Part shown: positions 41,405-55,018 of the stretch, piece by piece
Layout of the letters: each line of letters opens with the position of its first letter
Position numbering within the stretch: the stretch's first letter is position 1
Source of the DNA: Branchiostoma floridae
Taxonomy: Eukaryota; Chordata; Leptocardii; Amphioxiformes; Branchiostomatidae
Length of the DNA stretch: 64,000 bases
Direction of reading: 5' to 3'
NCBI RefSeq assembly: GCF_000003815.2
Contig: NC_049983.1
Coordinates: 14,804,212 to 14,868,211, forward strand
Notes under the pieces: model-generated
Database searches by the model: none
What the model was told of the DNA's origin: nothing
What the model saw: only the letters and a program-made list of their open reading frames with translations
Position numbers and translations under genes: made by a program

Positions 41405-42712
41405 TTAACTTCAACGTTACGATGATGAGAGTCACGTTCTACTATGTCGAAAATGTTTTCCCTTTTTTGTCAGATGTGTCGCTTTCCCCTAAATCCTTTT
41501 CTCTTGGACCTGCAATCCGTACTTCCGGCTATGTCAGGAGTGCGATGTTTTACAATGGGCGATCAGGTAGTAATCAGGCTTAACCCACGACTTCAATGTT
41601 CATTCCCGACATCATCTATTTCCCTTTGGACGGCGTCCAACGGCAATCTCCACCACTAAAGCTGGGCTTCAATCATCGCTGGTCATACGGCAAATTTCTG
41701 CAGGAGAGTTTTATGGAAAAACAGCAGGAAAGTTGCCAAGAGCTCATGGGATTCATATCTATAATTTAATATCTATGATTTAATAACAGTTTCATACGTA
41801 ATGTCTAAGAACATGTCAACTGTGATGTATGATGGATGTGATGTCAGCTTCACTTTATTGTGTTATGTCCAAAAATCCTATCAAGTGGTCTCTCCACTGG
41901 ACAGTGGGAAGTATAATTTCATCTCTTCCTGCCAGACCTGACGCTGTATCATCACCAGAAGCAATATTTATCTGTCAGGCTTTCCTTACTGAGTGCGCCA
42001 CCGATAAATCAAAGTCTCAGTATAATTCATAAAGCTTACAAACACTGACAAGTTCGAGCCCGAACGTGATGTAATGCATTGCACTCAGCCTAACTTCCTG
42101 GCACGTGCTCAATGTGTTGGAGGGGCTATTATTAAAGAAGGCTTAACTATCAAGAACAGCACACGGTAACTATTGAACGGGAAAATCCAATTATGATAGA
42201 ATTATATATATTTTCATAGATGACAGAGCAACTGTCAATACTTAATGCAGCATTCCTACGGTTCAGAAACCAAAGGTGACAGGCGGATAATTGAGAAAGT
42301 GAAATATTTGTTTGTTACCAGAAGTTCTCGGCAGTTCTACTGTGTATCCTGGTCACAGTTGCTGAGTCTGTAGTCTGAAATATCGATTGTTGGAAAGTTC
42401 CCAAATTTCTCTCGATATCTCTAGACTCTGGATGTTGGGAGTTGAATAGCGTGAAATACTAATGTCTTACTTCGTTGGAAGGAGGAACAGCGGCAGAAAA
42501 TGCCATATGGTATAGGCTGTAAGACAAGAGATTGACTACGAGGGTTGTGCAGGCCTACTGATACGAGAGAGACAATAAACCAACGGGATTAGGAAAGGCC
42601 CAATGTCAAGTTCGAGACACCATTATTGCGATATAATACCATAACTCATGGTGCTCACCAGCCAAGACGGATGAAAATGATTTCATCAGGTTGGTAGAAC
42701 ATTGGATATTGG

Positions 42713-42866
42713 GGATTTCTTTTGCACAAATTGCAACCAGTAATGTCTCACCTGCGTACTCATCAGCCTAACACTTGTTCAGAAGCTTTGAGGAAGACGC
42801 CTGATGTCGATAGGCATCGAAACGTAAGTAGGTGAGAGACATAACTGGTTGTGTAAAAGAAATCTC
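42713..42866. mobile_element. Foldback element with a PLE-like CTGATG/GAAACG core
   Basis: The left arm (GGATTTCTTTTGCACAA.. ACCAGTAATGTCTCACCT, 42713-42757) is inverted in the right arm (AGGTGAGAGACATAACTGGT.. GTGTAAAAGAAATC, 42822-42866), with one 6-bp indel. The core contains GAAGACGCCTGATGTCGATA then GGCATCGAAACG, a local stem-loop recalling the hammerhead-type motif of Penelope-like elements. The CTGATGA box is imperfect (CTGATGT). No coding sequence. Confidence 0.7.
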
Positions 42867-42999
42867 TAATAGCCAGAACAAACTCTCACAGCTGTCTACT
42901 CGGTGTGTTATATCCTCTTACAGTGACCTGGTAAACGAGAGAGTCAAGTTTATCTCTTGTGGCAAGTTGATCCCTTAACTTTGTTACTTAGTTTTAAGA

Positions 43000-45900
43000 G
43001 ACTGACTAGGATTCGTCGTAGTTGTGAATATGCATGATGCAGGCTTATAGTGAGAGTAGTTTTCTATTAAATTCAGATGATAATGGCGTTTTACTCGTAC
43101 TACACTACTACACTACTCGTATTATTTTTAAAATTCCACCATTTTGTAGTTAGAGAACATTTATATCTGCTTTTAGTCTACACGTTTACAAGAGTTACTC
43201 AATAAGCTTTTTGGTATAGGTATAATGAAAAACCCACGTATGCAGGATCCTCATTCAGCCAGCTCCATGATCACATCTTATTCCACCGTAGCACCTGGAA
43301 GAAACATTGACTTGTCTTCCAGACAAAGTAGTAAAGAATACAAGTTAATTATTTTCGTACACAATGTCATGCAAAGTAATCACCAAGAAGCTTACGGTCA
43401 GTTCTCTGACCTCACTCAAGTTGAAATGACCTGAAGCCTAAATCATGTGATTTGAATGGAAGCGTGACATCATAAACGTGTCAAAGGTGACCGGAAGTCG
43501 GTATCGGTCCTGGTCTCTAATGTAGGTGGCCTCTTTAACTCCTCGTAGAGAATTATTTGTTTCAGTATCCAAAATTCTGACGTTGTCCAGACACACTGAA
43601 TGTCCTAGATATGTGAATGTGATGGGAGACTTCTGAGGTTGCTAAAATATGCTGACAGGCTATGTTCTCGGAACCTTAAGAGAACTTTCAGTTTTACCAG
43701 CAGAGGATTCCTGGCAGGGTCTGCCTGAGCAGCTATCCTGACTTGTTTGTGAGTGCTTTATATTTTGCACGGACATAACGTGAACCTTGATATAAATTCC
43801 GAACAGAGTGTTGCTTCCATTGTGTATGCATGGAAATGTTCTGATAGAGTGAGGTCCTGATTATTACCTACTGAGTCGTTCATTTTTTCCCTATGAACAA
43901 AAATTGCTTTATAAGCACACAGTGCCGATAACTGCTCAAGCATTGATGTTCTATTCATAGATATTACACTGCAAACAATAAGCTAGCAAAGTACAGCTAC
44001 TTTGTACCGGGCAGTGATGAATGTAGCCTACATTCTACAGCACATAGCGGTATATCATTGTCATTGACAGCAAATCGCGTGCCACGATTCTCAGGCGTAT
44101 TATATTGCCGAAGTTAAAAGCGCATGACATTGCCATATGGAGAAATATCATGGTGCAATTTGGGAGGTTGTAGACGCCAAATTGAAAATTTAGCCTTCAC
44201 TTTGGTACCTGAGGGTCAGGGAAATAGGGCTACAAAAGGGCCACTTAATGTCTTGCATGTTCGTAAACATGACATAGTGTAATGATATAATGGGACTATA
44301 AAGTTGGATCTGTGGCTTGGTGGCAAACAGAGGTCACCTGTAACTGTCATCTTGGGAAATATACATCATGTAAGGCCATTAACAGATTGTATCACCTGTA
44401 CTCATCAAACAGCGCTGGTTTCACACGAACAGTGAGATGCAAAACAAAGTAGATCATAAATCATTCTTCGTCAGGCTCCCTTGCCACCAGACGGCGATCG
44501 CTGGGCGACGGTACAGCGATCAGAATTGGCTGAGTGTCCATGAATTTTGATGTAGTTGTGCAAGATGTAGAAAGTAGAGTCAATTCCAAGACACCGTACG
44601 GGGTTTTCAATATTTGTGATACTTTAACTATTGTCATATGGTTGTAAGTTATCATGAATATTGATAGATTTTAAAGATTTAAAAGACAACAAAATGTATG
44701 AAACTCGTTAGGCAATTTTGGTCGCTCAGAGGCCGCAGCGCTTTCGCTATCTCTTTGGTGTACACATTGACAGATGCCAGGCCCTGTATGGAGTCGACAG
44801 TGGTACACATGAGGTATATTCTCCAGGCAGGGCGGCGAACACTAGTTGCTTTTACATCCACAATCAATAGCGCTTCGAAGCAAGGTTAAATGTCTCGTGA
44901 TTTGCCAGCAATAGTGCACTTGGGAATGCATCCATTATGGATGAGGACCACCGACAACAACAGTGGTCGTCACAGACAGTCCTAGCGCAGGGACGTATCG
45001 TTATCCTACAATATTGTGTAGTTCTAACGATGAGGGTTTTACGGCTCTTCTGGGTATAACAGCCTGTAGTCGTTAAACTGAAGGACAAGGGTAAGGTCGA
45101 CTGTAACATGAGACCAGTCCTATACAACCGTTATTTTCCAATTCCCTACAAGATTAATAAATAGATAAAATGCATATCCCAATTTTCCCAATTTCTCAAG
45201 TATTACATATTTATTTTGTTTTTATCGTTTTCCTTACTCTGTCAAACTGACAATCAGTACACACAATTTTTATTTTAGATTCAATGAGAGGGGAGAGGCC
45301 AAATTTTCCTATATACCAAGATGAATATTCTGGAGACGTCTCATGACAAACAGAAGTCAGCCAAAATGTCACCTCATGGCCGCTCTGCTCTTCCATCTAA
45401 TAATAAATGCTTACATATTCATTAGTAATGAGTTTGGTCTGAAAATGACTCCGTGCATTAAGTAATGGATAGGTATCAAATGTCTGGATTGAGAGCCAGG
45501 AACTGAATAATATTAGTGACAACTAACGATGGCATCCCAACGGGACATCCTACTTTGCCATTGTAAACATCACAGAAGTCGTGACTACTTTACTAAAACA
45601 TGTTAATTTCTACTGGATTTGTGACTTTCCCCAGGCCACTACTTATAGAACGTGAATGCCCCACACAGGATGACATCCTGCTATCTACATTAACTGTCGT
45701 TTCCTGCACATGCCAAAATCTATGACTAAGTGGCTCCCATTGACAAGTTAACAGCCCAAAGAAGTCATTCTGGCTTTCACAGCTATTGCTATACCCCAGA
45801 ATGCACACAGCATTGAGGATACAAAAAATGCCCCACCTGCTATTTGCTTTCATTATGCATAGCGACCGTATATTGTAGCCATGGCAATAGTGCCTGTCAG

Positions 45901-46310
45901 ATCTGACATTCCGCAGCAGGGACAGATTGTATCTTTCCGAAGACTGATCACCGAGATACGGCACTCAGATATTATCTGTAGACTGTTCATGCATGACAAT
46001 TGGAGGCTTATGGGTGTAGTTGATTCTACCTGTGGGTACCATGAGGCCAACCACATTCGGCTGAACTGGATTCACTTCAACAATTCTGCACGACATACGA
46101 GATTATGCTCATGAATTGGTTTATTACTTTATCAATACCGTAAGGGATGACTTTTTTGTTGGTCATCCTCTGAGTCTCAGAAATATGTCGAGATATCCTT
46201 GGATACCATTATACCTAATCAACAAGACTGCCAATAATAATTTGTACACATCGATGAGTAGTACTAGTAGCTAACTGTGTTCCGCTGCTGCAGTGATCTG
46301 GACACCCTGC
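43000..46310. other. Intergenic stretch
   Basis: No gene recognised. The dispersed GGTCGCTCAGAGGCCGCAG motif occurs at 44720, with a looser copy at about 44490. Confidence 0.4.
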
Positions 46311-46318
46311 AGCTGCAA

Positions 46319-46462
46319 TCAGTCATTCTTCAAATCTGTCCACTTTGTCCTGTTCATCGCGAGCTTCCTTAACTCCCGTAGTTTTCTTTCTGACCGCAAT
46401 GGTCCTAGTCCTCTATCCTTGAGGTCTGCCTGGCAGTAAGCCCAGCTGGTCCTTTCAGTGCC
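46319..46462 (-). pseudogene. LINE reverse-transcriptase ORF C-terminal tail fragment
   Basis: On the minus strand it reads GTERTSWAYCQADLKDRGLG and then LRKLAMNRTKWTDLKND before TGA at 46321-46319. The pattern DLKxRGL...A.NR..W..L is the common end of non-LTR retrotransposon proteins. It is only 47 residues, with stops upstream, so it is a remnant. Confidence 0.6.
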
Positions 46463-46678
46463 TTCCTTTTCAACCCATCGTTGACCTTATGATGATTAAT
46501 AACAATTACCATCGTAATCAGTTTCAATTGTATTTCTTAGCAATCAAATTAAATGTCAAGACCGAAAGGGTTCCATTATACCGGAATAGTTGACAAAGCA
46601 TGCCTGATACCCTGGTGATGACTCTTTGATAAGAGATAACCTTTTGGCTGATTGTTTCCGCAGGCATTACCCTTTGTC

Positions 46679-46793
46679 TATATAAAGGCGTATGCCTAAC
46701 CTACGTGTATGGAGTGTTTGTCGTTAGTATAGCCGGAGAGAGACGATGGTGCTTGCATTTTCTATTATCGCCAAGGTGGTCTTACGTTGGCTG
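46679..46793 (+). promoter_or_regulatory. TATA box plus short first-exon-like ORF ending at a consensus donor
   Basis: TATATAAAG (46679-46687) is followed about 60 bp later by ATG at 46746 (ACGATGG context). The frame MVLAFSIIAKVVLRWL is hydrophobic, like a signal peptide start, and ends exactly at GTAAGT (46794). The geometry suits a small first exon of a + strand gene. I found no convincing second exon downstream, so this stays a candidate. Confidence 0.25.
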
Positions 46794-46799
46794 GTAAGT

Positions 46800-49700
46800 T
46801 GATGGCTCTTTCTGTTCATTTTTTGCACCTTTCGTACCGGTGCTATTTCAACATCATTGACTAAACTTTTGCTGACCAGTTTTCTGTCTGAGACCTATTT
46901 CGAGTAAACGTAATTTTTTTTTTACAATCTTGTTTTCGCAGTGTTTAAAGCTGTACCGTGCAGCCTTAGTTATTCATACGCATAGTCATGTCCCAAGTCA
47001 GCAGCGTTGGCGTAGGAGCGAGTCAAAGCAATGTTCGATTTTTCAATCGTCTTGAGTGATCTTCTAGGCTTTCTGAAATTTCGCCACGAAATTGAACGTA
47101 CAATTGCAGTCTTGGAGTGGTAATCCGTTGTTGGGGACATACCTTTCTGTGGCATTAGACTGTATTGACCTTGTAAGGGCTACTTGCCTGCGGTGTTGGT
47201 GAAAGAGCACTTAGGCTGCAAGGTCGTCAGTTCCCTGGGGGCATAGTCTACAGATGGGGATTCTTTCATCTCATCTACAATGGTAAGATGGCGACTTTCA
47301 CGTAAAAGTCGGTAGGACGGCTTGTTCTTGGGAAACCAAGGGTCTCCTAATCCAGACATGTTATTCCTTACCCGTCTGTTATCTTATCTGTATGCTTCCA
47401 CAAGTCTTGAGACGTGACATCTTGGATTTGAGGTAGAATCTCTCTCTTCCCATGAGACCTTGAGGTGGCGAGCGCCTTCATCCCCTTTTATCTAGCTACG
47501 TGCGCGGGAATCCTTTGATCACTGCCAACATTGCCTTGAAGAGAGGGACCCATTAGCCGTGACTCCAGTGTACCGACCCACCAAGGGAATACAGCACAGG
47601 AAGTATGGGTCTAATAGTAGGGACGACCATACAACTACGAATATATACATCGACCTTGAAATGACAGTAATGGGTGGTACACATATGAAAACAATGTGTC
47701 GGTTGATTCCAAACAGTCGTCATAACGACTCGCAAGATCTACAATATCAGTTAATCATATTGTATATATATATATTTTTTCATTTGGCAAGTAGCATAAT
47801 TATTTTGCCGCATTGTCATTGAATCAATTTAAATCAAAACGACTTTGATGTAGCAGTTGATTCATGCGGTTCCCCATTGAATAAGTGTATTGGCGTCAGC
47901 ACCTGGCATTGCCGCCATCATCAGCACCTAGCACTGCCGCAATTATCAGGTATCTTATCTATTTCCTACTTGATGTGGAATGGGAACTCAGCAACTCCGC
48001 CTGGCGGAAACTATTGGTATAGCACTAACTGGTGGACTGTCAATGTTGAGTCCTGTATATTGCAGAATCGGGTCACCTACTAACGACAGACATTTCCATA
48101 AAATTTTATCCATGATGATGTGCGGATAGTATCAAACGACAATGTGCTATAGCCATTTTTACAATGCAAAATCAATTCTTGGTAGGGTAGCATACTTCAC
48201 CTATATAAGCTATCAAAGTAATCTGTTAATGATATTCTACGTCGGGAATAGTTTTCTATAGATCCTTGTAGTAATCTTTGTGGATGTTAATGGAAAATAC
48301 CGAGATCAGGAACAGCATTACGAAGCCATATTTGTGTCACGTAGTCCAAGTAGCATAATTCCAGGACACGCCGTACATCATGGGTTATTGCCCCTGAAAC
48401 AGTGACCCTTGAATGGGAATTTGGCAAATGGACTCTTTGTTAAGGTCCACCCCAAAGCACCCGCGGCCACTGATGCGTGCACAAGCACTGCGTCATAACA
48501 GAAGAAGTAGGTCAAACAATCAATAAGGCCCAGATAAGGACCAGCTCAAATCCCTCCAAACGTCACGGATGACCACTGCGTCCTCTATACCAGGGCCAGC
48601 ATCAGTTCTATCTGCCGTGAGAAGCCAAATGTGTCCCCTATGGACGTATGGTACAGGTCAGTGGCCAGGAATGGTCCCGGTGTGCAGAAAATTACCTCCG
48701 TTGGACGAGAATATCATGATGGTCATATCATTCCGTGGCCACATTGATATCATTTCATAAACATCTCTGCTGCGTCATCAGTAGCACAGAAAAGCCTAGG
48801 TTAGAGACATTCACACTGTGAATCTGTAAATACTGTACTGCTCTTCAGTGAGCTTAAACTGAATCCAGATCACTTTCCTTTCCTTTCCATTCCTTTCCTT
48901 ACTATGTGTCGATGAAGGTTATAAGACATCGATCCAGGATACACAATACAAAAGTTAATCCCCAAACTAGATAGATTTTGGAACGTTACTTCACTTTCTG
49001 GTAGCCACCACTACCTTTCGTAAGTGACTTTTGATATTGGATGTCACTTGAATCGTCTGGCCATTTTCTAAATCTATTCAGTTCTTTGAGTAGCGTACTT
49101 TGTCATGTGACTCGTTTTGCGGTTTTAATTGGATGAAAAGAGTTTGTAGCAAACGAAAGGTTGAGAGAGTTGGAGCATAAGACTGACATAAGTCTTAGAA
49201 GACATTAACTGAACAAACCTGCACCAAAGGTTCTAATACTGATCGAGTACATGTACATAAATCTATGTTATATGCAGCTAATCATAACTGCAGTTCCGTT
49301 GCCACGCAAGCTTACTAATCTGATTATATGATCGCATCGACTCCAATTTGTCTAATGTTAATATTTGCTTGTTAAATAACAGACGAAAGTAAATCTTGTG
49401 GTAGCTTACAGGTCTTTAATTGGGTAGTAAATGCATTTGAAGAGAGTTGGCGCCGTATTAAAGCTTTGTATTCCACTGCCGTGTTGCAGCACTAGAGGCC
49501 GCCATTTCGCGCGCAATTTGGCAAATCAATCAGTTCAGAGCAGCTCTGATTTCCCCAGACAGACACTTTCCGAATATACAGATAGAAAGATAAGTCTTTC
49601 CAATGCAGGCCAAATTTGAAGTTTTTATTCCTCTTTCGATGACTACGATATGTGGAAAGTTTCAGAGGACTTGATGCACTAGTTACCGGATCACCTTTAC

Positions 49701-51440
49701 ACGTAGGACTGGCTTATCGTAAACAGAGAGTCGTAGATTCTTCTCCATCACTAGGTATAGAGTCTAGAGAGCTGCGCTATAAAAGATAACGATTCAACCT
49801 TCTGGTCTTAACAAACTGGAGCAGTTTGAAGATTTACATTGTTGAGCATCTCTACCATAAGGCACCTGTAGACTGTATCGATCCTATACGTCTTGTGCAT
49901 AAGCTCTGTGGAATGATGTCCTCTGGGAGGAGCACGGTCATGGGGTCAAGTGACGGGGCACGATCGAACGCTCATTACCGCTCTAGTGGATAGATGAGAG
50001 GATGTCAGAGCCACGCAGGCAGCACATCTGTCTTACTCTGCCCTTGGCAGAGAAAGCATAGCTAAATCCATATGTACGGAGACAAGAGTTGCTGCTATAG
50101 CTAGTGCCATCGGAATCGGATAAGTGTCTGCAGCTGGACACCATGGTCGTGATTGATTAACGCACCATCTAGCTACAGTCAGCAAAATTCGTGGAATTCG
50201 AACTGCCGATGCGAACCATGTTCAGCCGGGCGTTTCCATTGGGAAGTTTTCATTGTAAAACCGCACTGTTAGGCCTTCTTCCCTAAATGCATCGTATCAG
50301 AAAATAACTCTACTTTATCACAAACATAAAGAGTTAGCTGGACTATACACTGACATTTTGGTGTGGACATTTAAGATGTAACGAATTCGAAGCTACTGGT
50401 GTCATTGTAACCTTGAATATCAGAAGCATGGTGTTACAAATAAATCCGCTACGAACAAGTCCACGCCTTTTCAAAATCCCGACCTTCTCTTGACATTGCC
50501 AACCATATCTGTGACTTGCCCATATCCCTCCGTCATAGACAGCCTTCTAGTGTCGACTTTACATCAGATCCCACCGGTAGATTGCCGGCAAGAAAGTTTT
50601 TCCCGATGTTTTATGTTACTTTTATGGGCATTAATTGAAGACAATATCGTTTTTAAGGGCACCCGGGGAGTTGCTCATAGTGCTTGTAATCGCTGTTATG
50701 TAGCACATTTACCTGCATAACAAACGTGCTAAATCAACGGAATATCATATATGGTATCGCAGTGCAATCGATCAATGCTGGCAAGAGAACAAGGCCAAGG
50801 ATTGCCTGTATTTTATCCGAACCCTTTCTAAACGGGAGGGGGGGGGAGTGTCCTCGCCAACTTTGACGTCGTATAACTGTCGAACAATGTGTGCTAACTT
50901 GCTGACTTTTCAAAATTTCGTTGGCAACAATTTTGGAATGATAGAGCAAAAAATATGATATTTCATCTTGCCATGGAAACTACTCTCCGACAGGCACATT
51001 GTACAAAAATCACTAATCTCCGGCTCCATTTAAACAATAAGGTTTCTAGGATTCCGTGCAAAATTACACACTTGTTTACATAGATCATTAGCACCTAGTG
51101 TAATTCAATGTAATATTTATGATTGTATATTGCATAATATGATGACATAACTAGTTGAAATCTAAGATGGAGGACCATATCATAAGCAAAAGTAACTGAG
51201 TCTCACTCGAATTCGTCACTACTTTGTATTCTTAAAAAAAAATCAATGAACACCATGGCCATTTTGCATGGTATTTTGTATTTTGGGTTTATGTGTAATT
51301 CATAAAATTTATGATTGCTGATCCAAGATGGCGTATCTAAAAGGATAGTGAAAATACATACATTTTGTCATATTATTACGTCATTTTGACGTCATTGTGG
51401 TTTCCATTGATAACAGATGTCTTAGCCATTGGTATTGATA
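46800..51440. other. Intergenic stretch
   Basis: No gene recognised. It includes a (TA)n run at about 47762-47774 and a CTTTCC-type microsatellite at about 48868-48900. Confidence 0.4.
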
Positions 51441-51451
51441 ACAGAAGTTAA

Positions 51452-52315
51452 AGGGGCATTCCACTCCAGAAACGAGTATTATTATTCCTCAGAGAATAAA
51501 TAATTATGTTTGAATCAAGTTTGTTTGGTCAAATTTACCACAAGTTTAAGCTTAAACGCAGAGGGAACCTTGTAGCAAACGAGTTCTTGATTTCCCTTGA
51601 GGACCCTTCCAATGCATTGTGCGCTGCTGAGGGAGGACGTGGCTTTGACCATGGCAATAGGTACCGGTTAGTACTAGTATAGATTTCGATACTATGTTTT
51701 AGGATCACTTTTTGAGTAGAACGTCATTAGAACGTTTGTGGGTCATTCTGTAGTAATTTGTTAATGTATAAAAGTAGCCTTTTTAGAGAAGAATGATCCA
51801 CAAAAGTGACCACATCTCTGGATTCCAAGAACCGCTGAGCTTCAAACTTTGTGTGCTCCTTCCTAAATGTCCGATAGCCACCTTACCACTTTCGTTCGCT
51901 CAGCGGTTCTACCGTTAGCGAGAAATTGTGCCCAACGTCGGCCACACAAGCAGTTTTGGCGCCGCCATTTTACGTTGACCGACTTTCAACTCCTTATAGT
52001 TAAGTGGCCAAATATCCCCAACCCAAGATGATATAGTCTTCAAACTTTTTTTTGTATTTCCCTACATGTGTGCTAGTCACTTGACTGCTTTGTCAAGCTT
52101 ACCCGACTACCGTTAGCGAGAAGGTGTGACGGAAGTCGCGAACTCATATACGGCGCAGTACATTAGAAGCGGGTCCACATGGGGGTGCTCTAATTTAGAA
52201 AAGAATATTGTCTAAAAGACCAATCAGGTAACTTTGCGAAAAGTCGAGTGCATTTGTATCCCAAAAAATATCATCTATCAGAAAATAACACTCGCTTCTG
52301 GAGTGGAATGCCCCT
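51452..52315. mobile_element. 864-bp non-autonomous element with TTAA target duplication
   Basis: The left end is AGGGGCATTCCACTCCAGAA and the right end is TTCTGGAGTGGAATGCCCCT, an exact inverted match that continues with one mismatch to ACGAGT/ACTCGC. TTAA lies on both sides (51448-51451 and 52316-52319), as in piggyBac-type insertions. The interior has two copies of CTACCGTTAGCGAGAA (about 51908 and 52108) and no transposase frame. The superfamily is inferred from the TTAA alone. Confidence 0.88.
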
Positions 52316-52319
52316 TTAA

Positions 52320-54688
52320 CAACGCCCTGTCCCAATAGCAAATTCATATACGGCTTGTACATGTATCTTAAAGTACATCACCCTAGAACACACCATCAAA
52401 ACTTTATCTAAACATCATGTATGTAAAGTTGGCCCACAAATTTTAAATACGGCAACATTGCAGATTTTATCTCTGTGCCAGCAGTCGTCATAGCCTCTGT
52501 GCCGCAAATGGGCTTAAAATGAACGCTCTCTCGTAGTACCAGTTCCATAATATTCAACTGAGCACAGTTGGTCTATGAAGTCACAGTATGCTTGTTCGTC
52601 AGTGCGATATAAAAAAAAGGATAGAAGTATATGCAGATGAATTTAGACATATCACATGAGTAAGCAGCGTTGAGTAAATTGAGATAGTCCGTCAGTATTG
52701 AAAAGAGGTGATGTGATCCCCTTGCACAGTTATTATGAATTGCTTTCACTAAGGTATAAGTGATATCAAATACATCATGTAAAATGAGCGCCCAAGGGAG
52801 CATGTGCTTCTGAAAATTGGAAGCTATCCGGCTCGGGTCAATTACTAGTGAGAAGTGCTAGCAGCATCATAAAAACAGGTATTGGTTTTGAAATATTTGA
52901 ATGATTTCACACTACAAAGTTGGCTATTTGAGAAGATTTCACGACGCACTCGTTATCAACCTGTTTTATCTCGTCTCGTCTTGTCACGTGACTAATGATA
53001 CTAATTATCACGTGACAAAGCATAGTTATAAACAGACTTTAAACAGTGACGCCCCCTGCCCCTGTTTAAGGTGCTGCGCTGTGTACGGATGCGGATCGCC
53101 TCCCTCATACCCCTAGCAATGTCATCATTTTAACATTGGTTTGTAATGAATGGGAAACATTTTCTTCAGTGATGGATCTAATAGATGTAATTGGGGAATA
53201 AGGTTCTCGGATAAACTTTTTCTATCTATATATCTAAGAAATACAGCTGTGGTAGGATTATGTTAGAAGGCGTTTATTACAATGAGAGAAACTGCAAAGT
53301 TGCGAAAGATCACAACTCAAACTGGATAGACTTTGTTACGAAATCCATCAAGTAAGAATAAATACCACTGGATAGTACTTAACTGATTTGTGCAACGAGA
53401 GTGAAGTCCAAGAGATTGCCGCTCTTATATCTGATGTACCCCCTACCGTAAGAAATAGGCACTGCAGCAGATTGTCCAGTGGCTTCAATTCAGTTGAAGG
53501 CAACACGAGAATGGTACAATCACGTATAATGGTATCATGCTTATGCTGCCAAGACCTCAACAACTGTTTTCTTCGGCGACCAAATATATTGGGCACTTTA
53601 GCGGATCTTGTTGAGACAGATTGAACATTGTGACGACTTATGTTTTCATATCAGGTAATCAGGCAAGCGTTATCCTCCCCTGCAATATCATATACTAGGC
53701 ACTTGTGTTGCCATAATGCCCCAGACAAGAGCGCACTCATCCCCGGTGCTTCACCAGGTAATGTCCAGCCCACGGCCATCTGGTAGACCTTGAGCGAGGG
53801 CAATTACCTGCGTAAAGTGCAATCATTGTCGTTTGCGGGCTCGGGGAGACTGAAGGAGGCCGTCATCTTTGGCTTTTATAAATTCCCACAATTACTAGTC
53901 ACTCATGACTTTCAGGGGTGGGAGGAATGGGTACATGTGCGTGTGTTGTGTACAAATATTGAGTCGATGATAACTTAATGAAGAGCAAGCTGCTAAAACA
54001 TACTCGAAACAAAAAGTTTTATTTTGCATTTCCTTTCATTTGCATTTTTAAGGTATCTTTTACCAGTATTTACATCATCATGATCAATGTCAGCTGCTTT
54101 TTTTTCTTGCCGTAATTCAATTGCCCGACACTGTTTCTGTACAACAGACGTTCCCATCTACATGCTTTCTGTTATATATCATGCATCATATTTTGTCTAG
54201 TGGTGCCGTTAATATAAGCCAGTCTGCTTGAGCGCGGCACCTATGTGTACAGTGTGTCCTTTTTATTGTAATAACAATGATAACAACGATAAACTAAATG
54301 GTGATTATGTTTATCATTGCTTTAAAGGCTGTTCCTTGATGATTCTAGTGGAAAATTTATTAGGTAATCATCTCAGAGCCTTTCATGTCCAAAAGGACAT
54401 TTACGTGACTTCTAGGCATACCTTTAATTACTTCTTGTCACGGCTCTAATTCTTTATTAAAACACAGTGATTTTAAATAGAATAAGATAAAGCAATCCTG
54501 TTTGGATTAGTTACGAGCTATCTATCGACTACGGGTAGTAATTTGTTATGAGTGCTGTTTATCCTAATCATCAGTCACGGTAACTTGATACTTCAGGATT
54601 TACTCTCATTTGCATTTCGTTGAGGAGAGTGAGCGCTGACAGAGCAAGTTCGATCTGTCATGAAATGTTGGTAAATGAATGCCACCAA
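52320..54688. other. Intergenic stretch, nothing recognised
   Basis: AT-rich DNA with no identifiable gene or repeat. Confidence 0.4.
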
Positions 54689-55018
54689 CGTCCAATCTGG
54701 ATTTCCTATACTGATGATTCCAATTAAGTTACATAACAGAAATCTCTCGCGTGGGGAATGTAGCATATTACAACATGCATGTCAATAGCATACATGTACG
54801 TCCAATCTGGATTTCCTATACTGATGATTCAAATCAAGTTACATAACAGAAATCTCCCGTATCGGCAATGTAGCATATTACAACATGCATGGCAATAGCT
54901 TACATGCATGCCCAATCTGGATTTCCAACACTGATAATTCAAATCAAGTTACATAACAGAAAGCTCTGGTGTGGGGAATGCAGCATATTATAGCACACAT
55001 GCCCATAGTTTAAATGTG
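54689..55018 (+). repeat. Three tandem copies of a 110-bp unit
   Basis: CGTCCAATCTGGATTTCCTA begins at 54689 and 54799, and a third copy (GCCCAATCTGGATTTCCAAC) at 54910. All contain AAGTTACATAACAGAAA and GTAGCATATTA/GCAGCATATTA. The third copy is the most diverged, and the period is constant at 110-111 bp. Confidence 0.92.

Noticed and set aside
48569-48760. Peptide YGTGQWPGMVPVC, resembling the end of a Sushi/CCP domain
   Set aside because: The four-cysteine pattern and flanking splice sites are missing, so a CCP exon cannot be supported.
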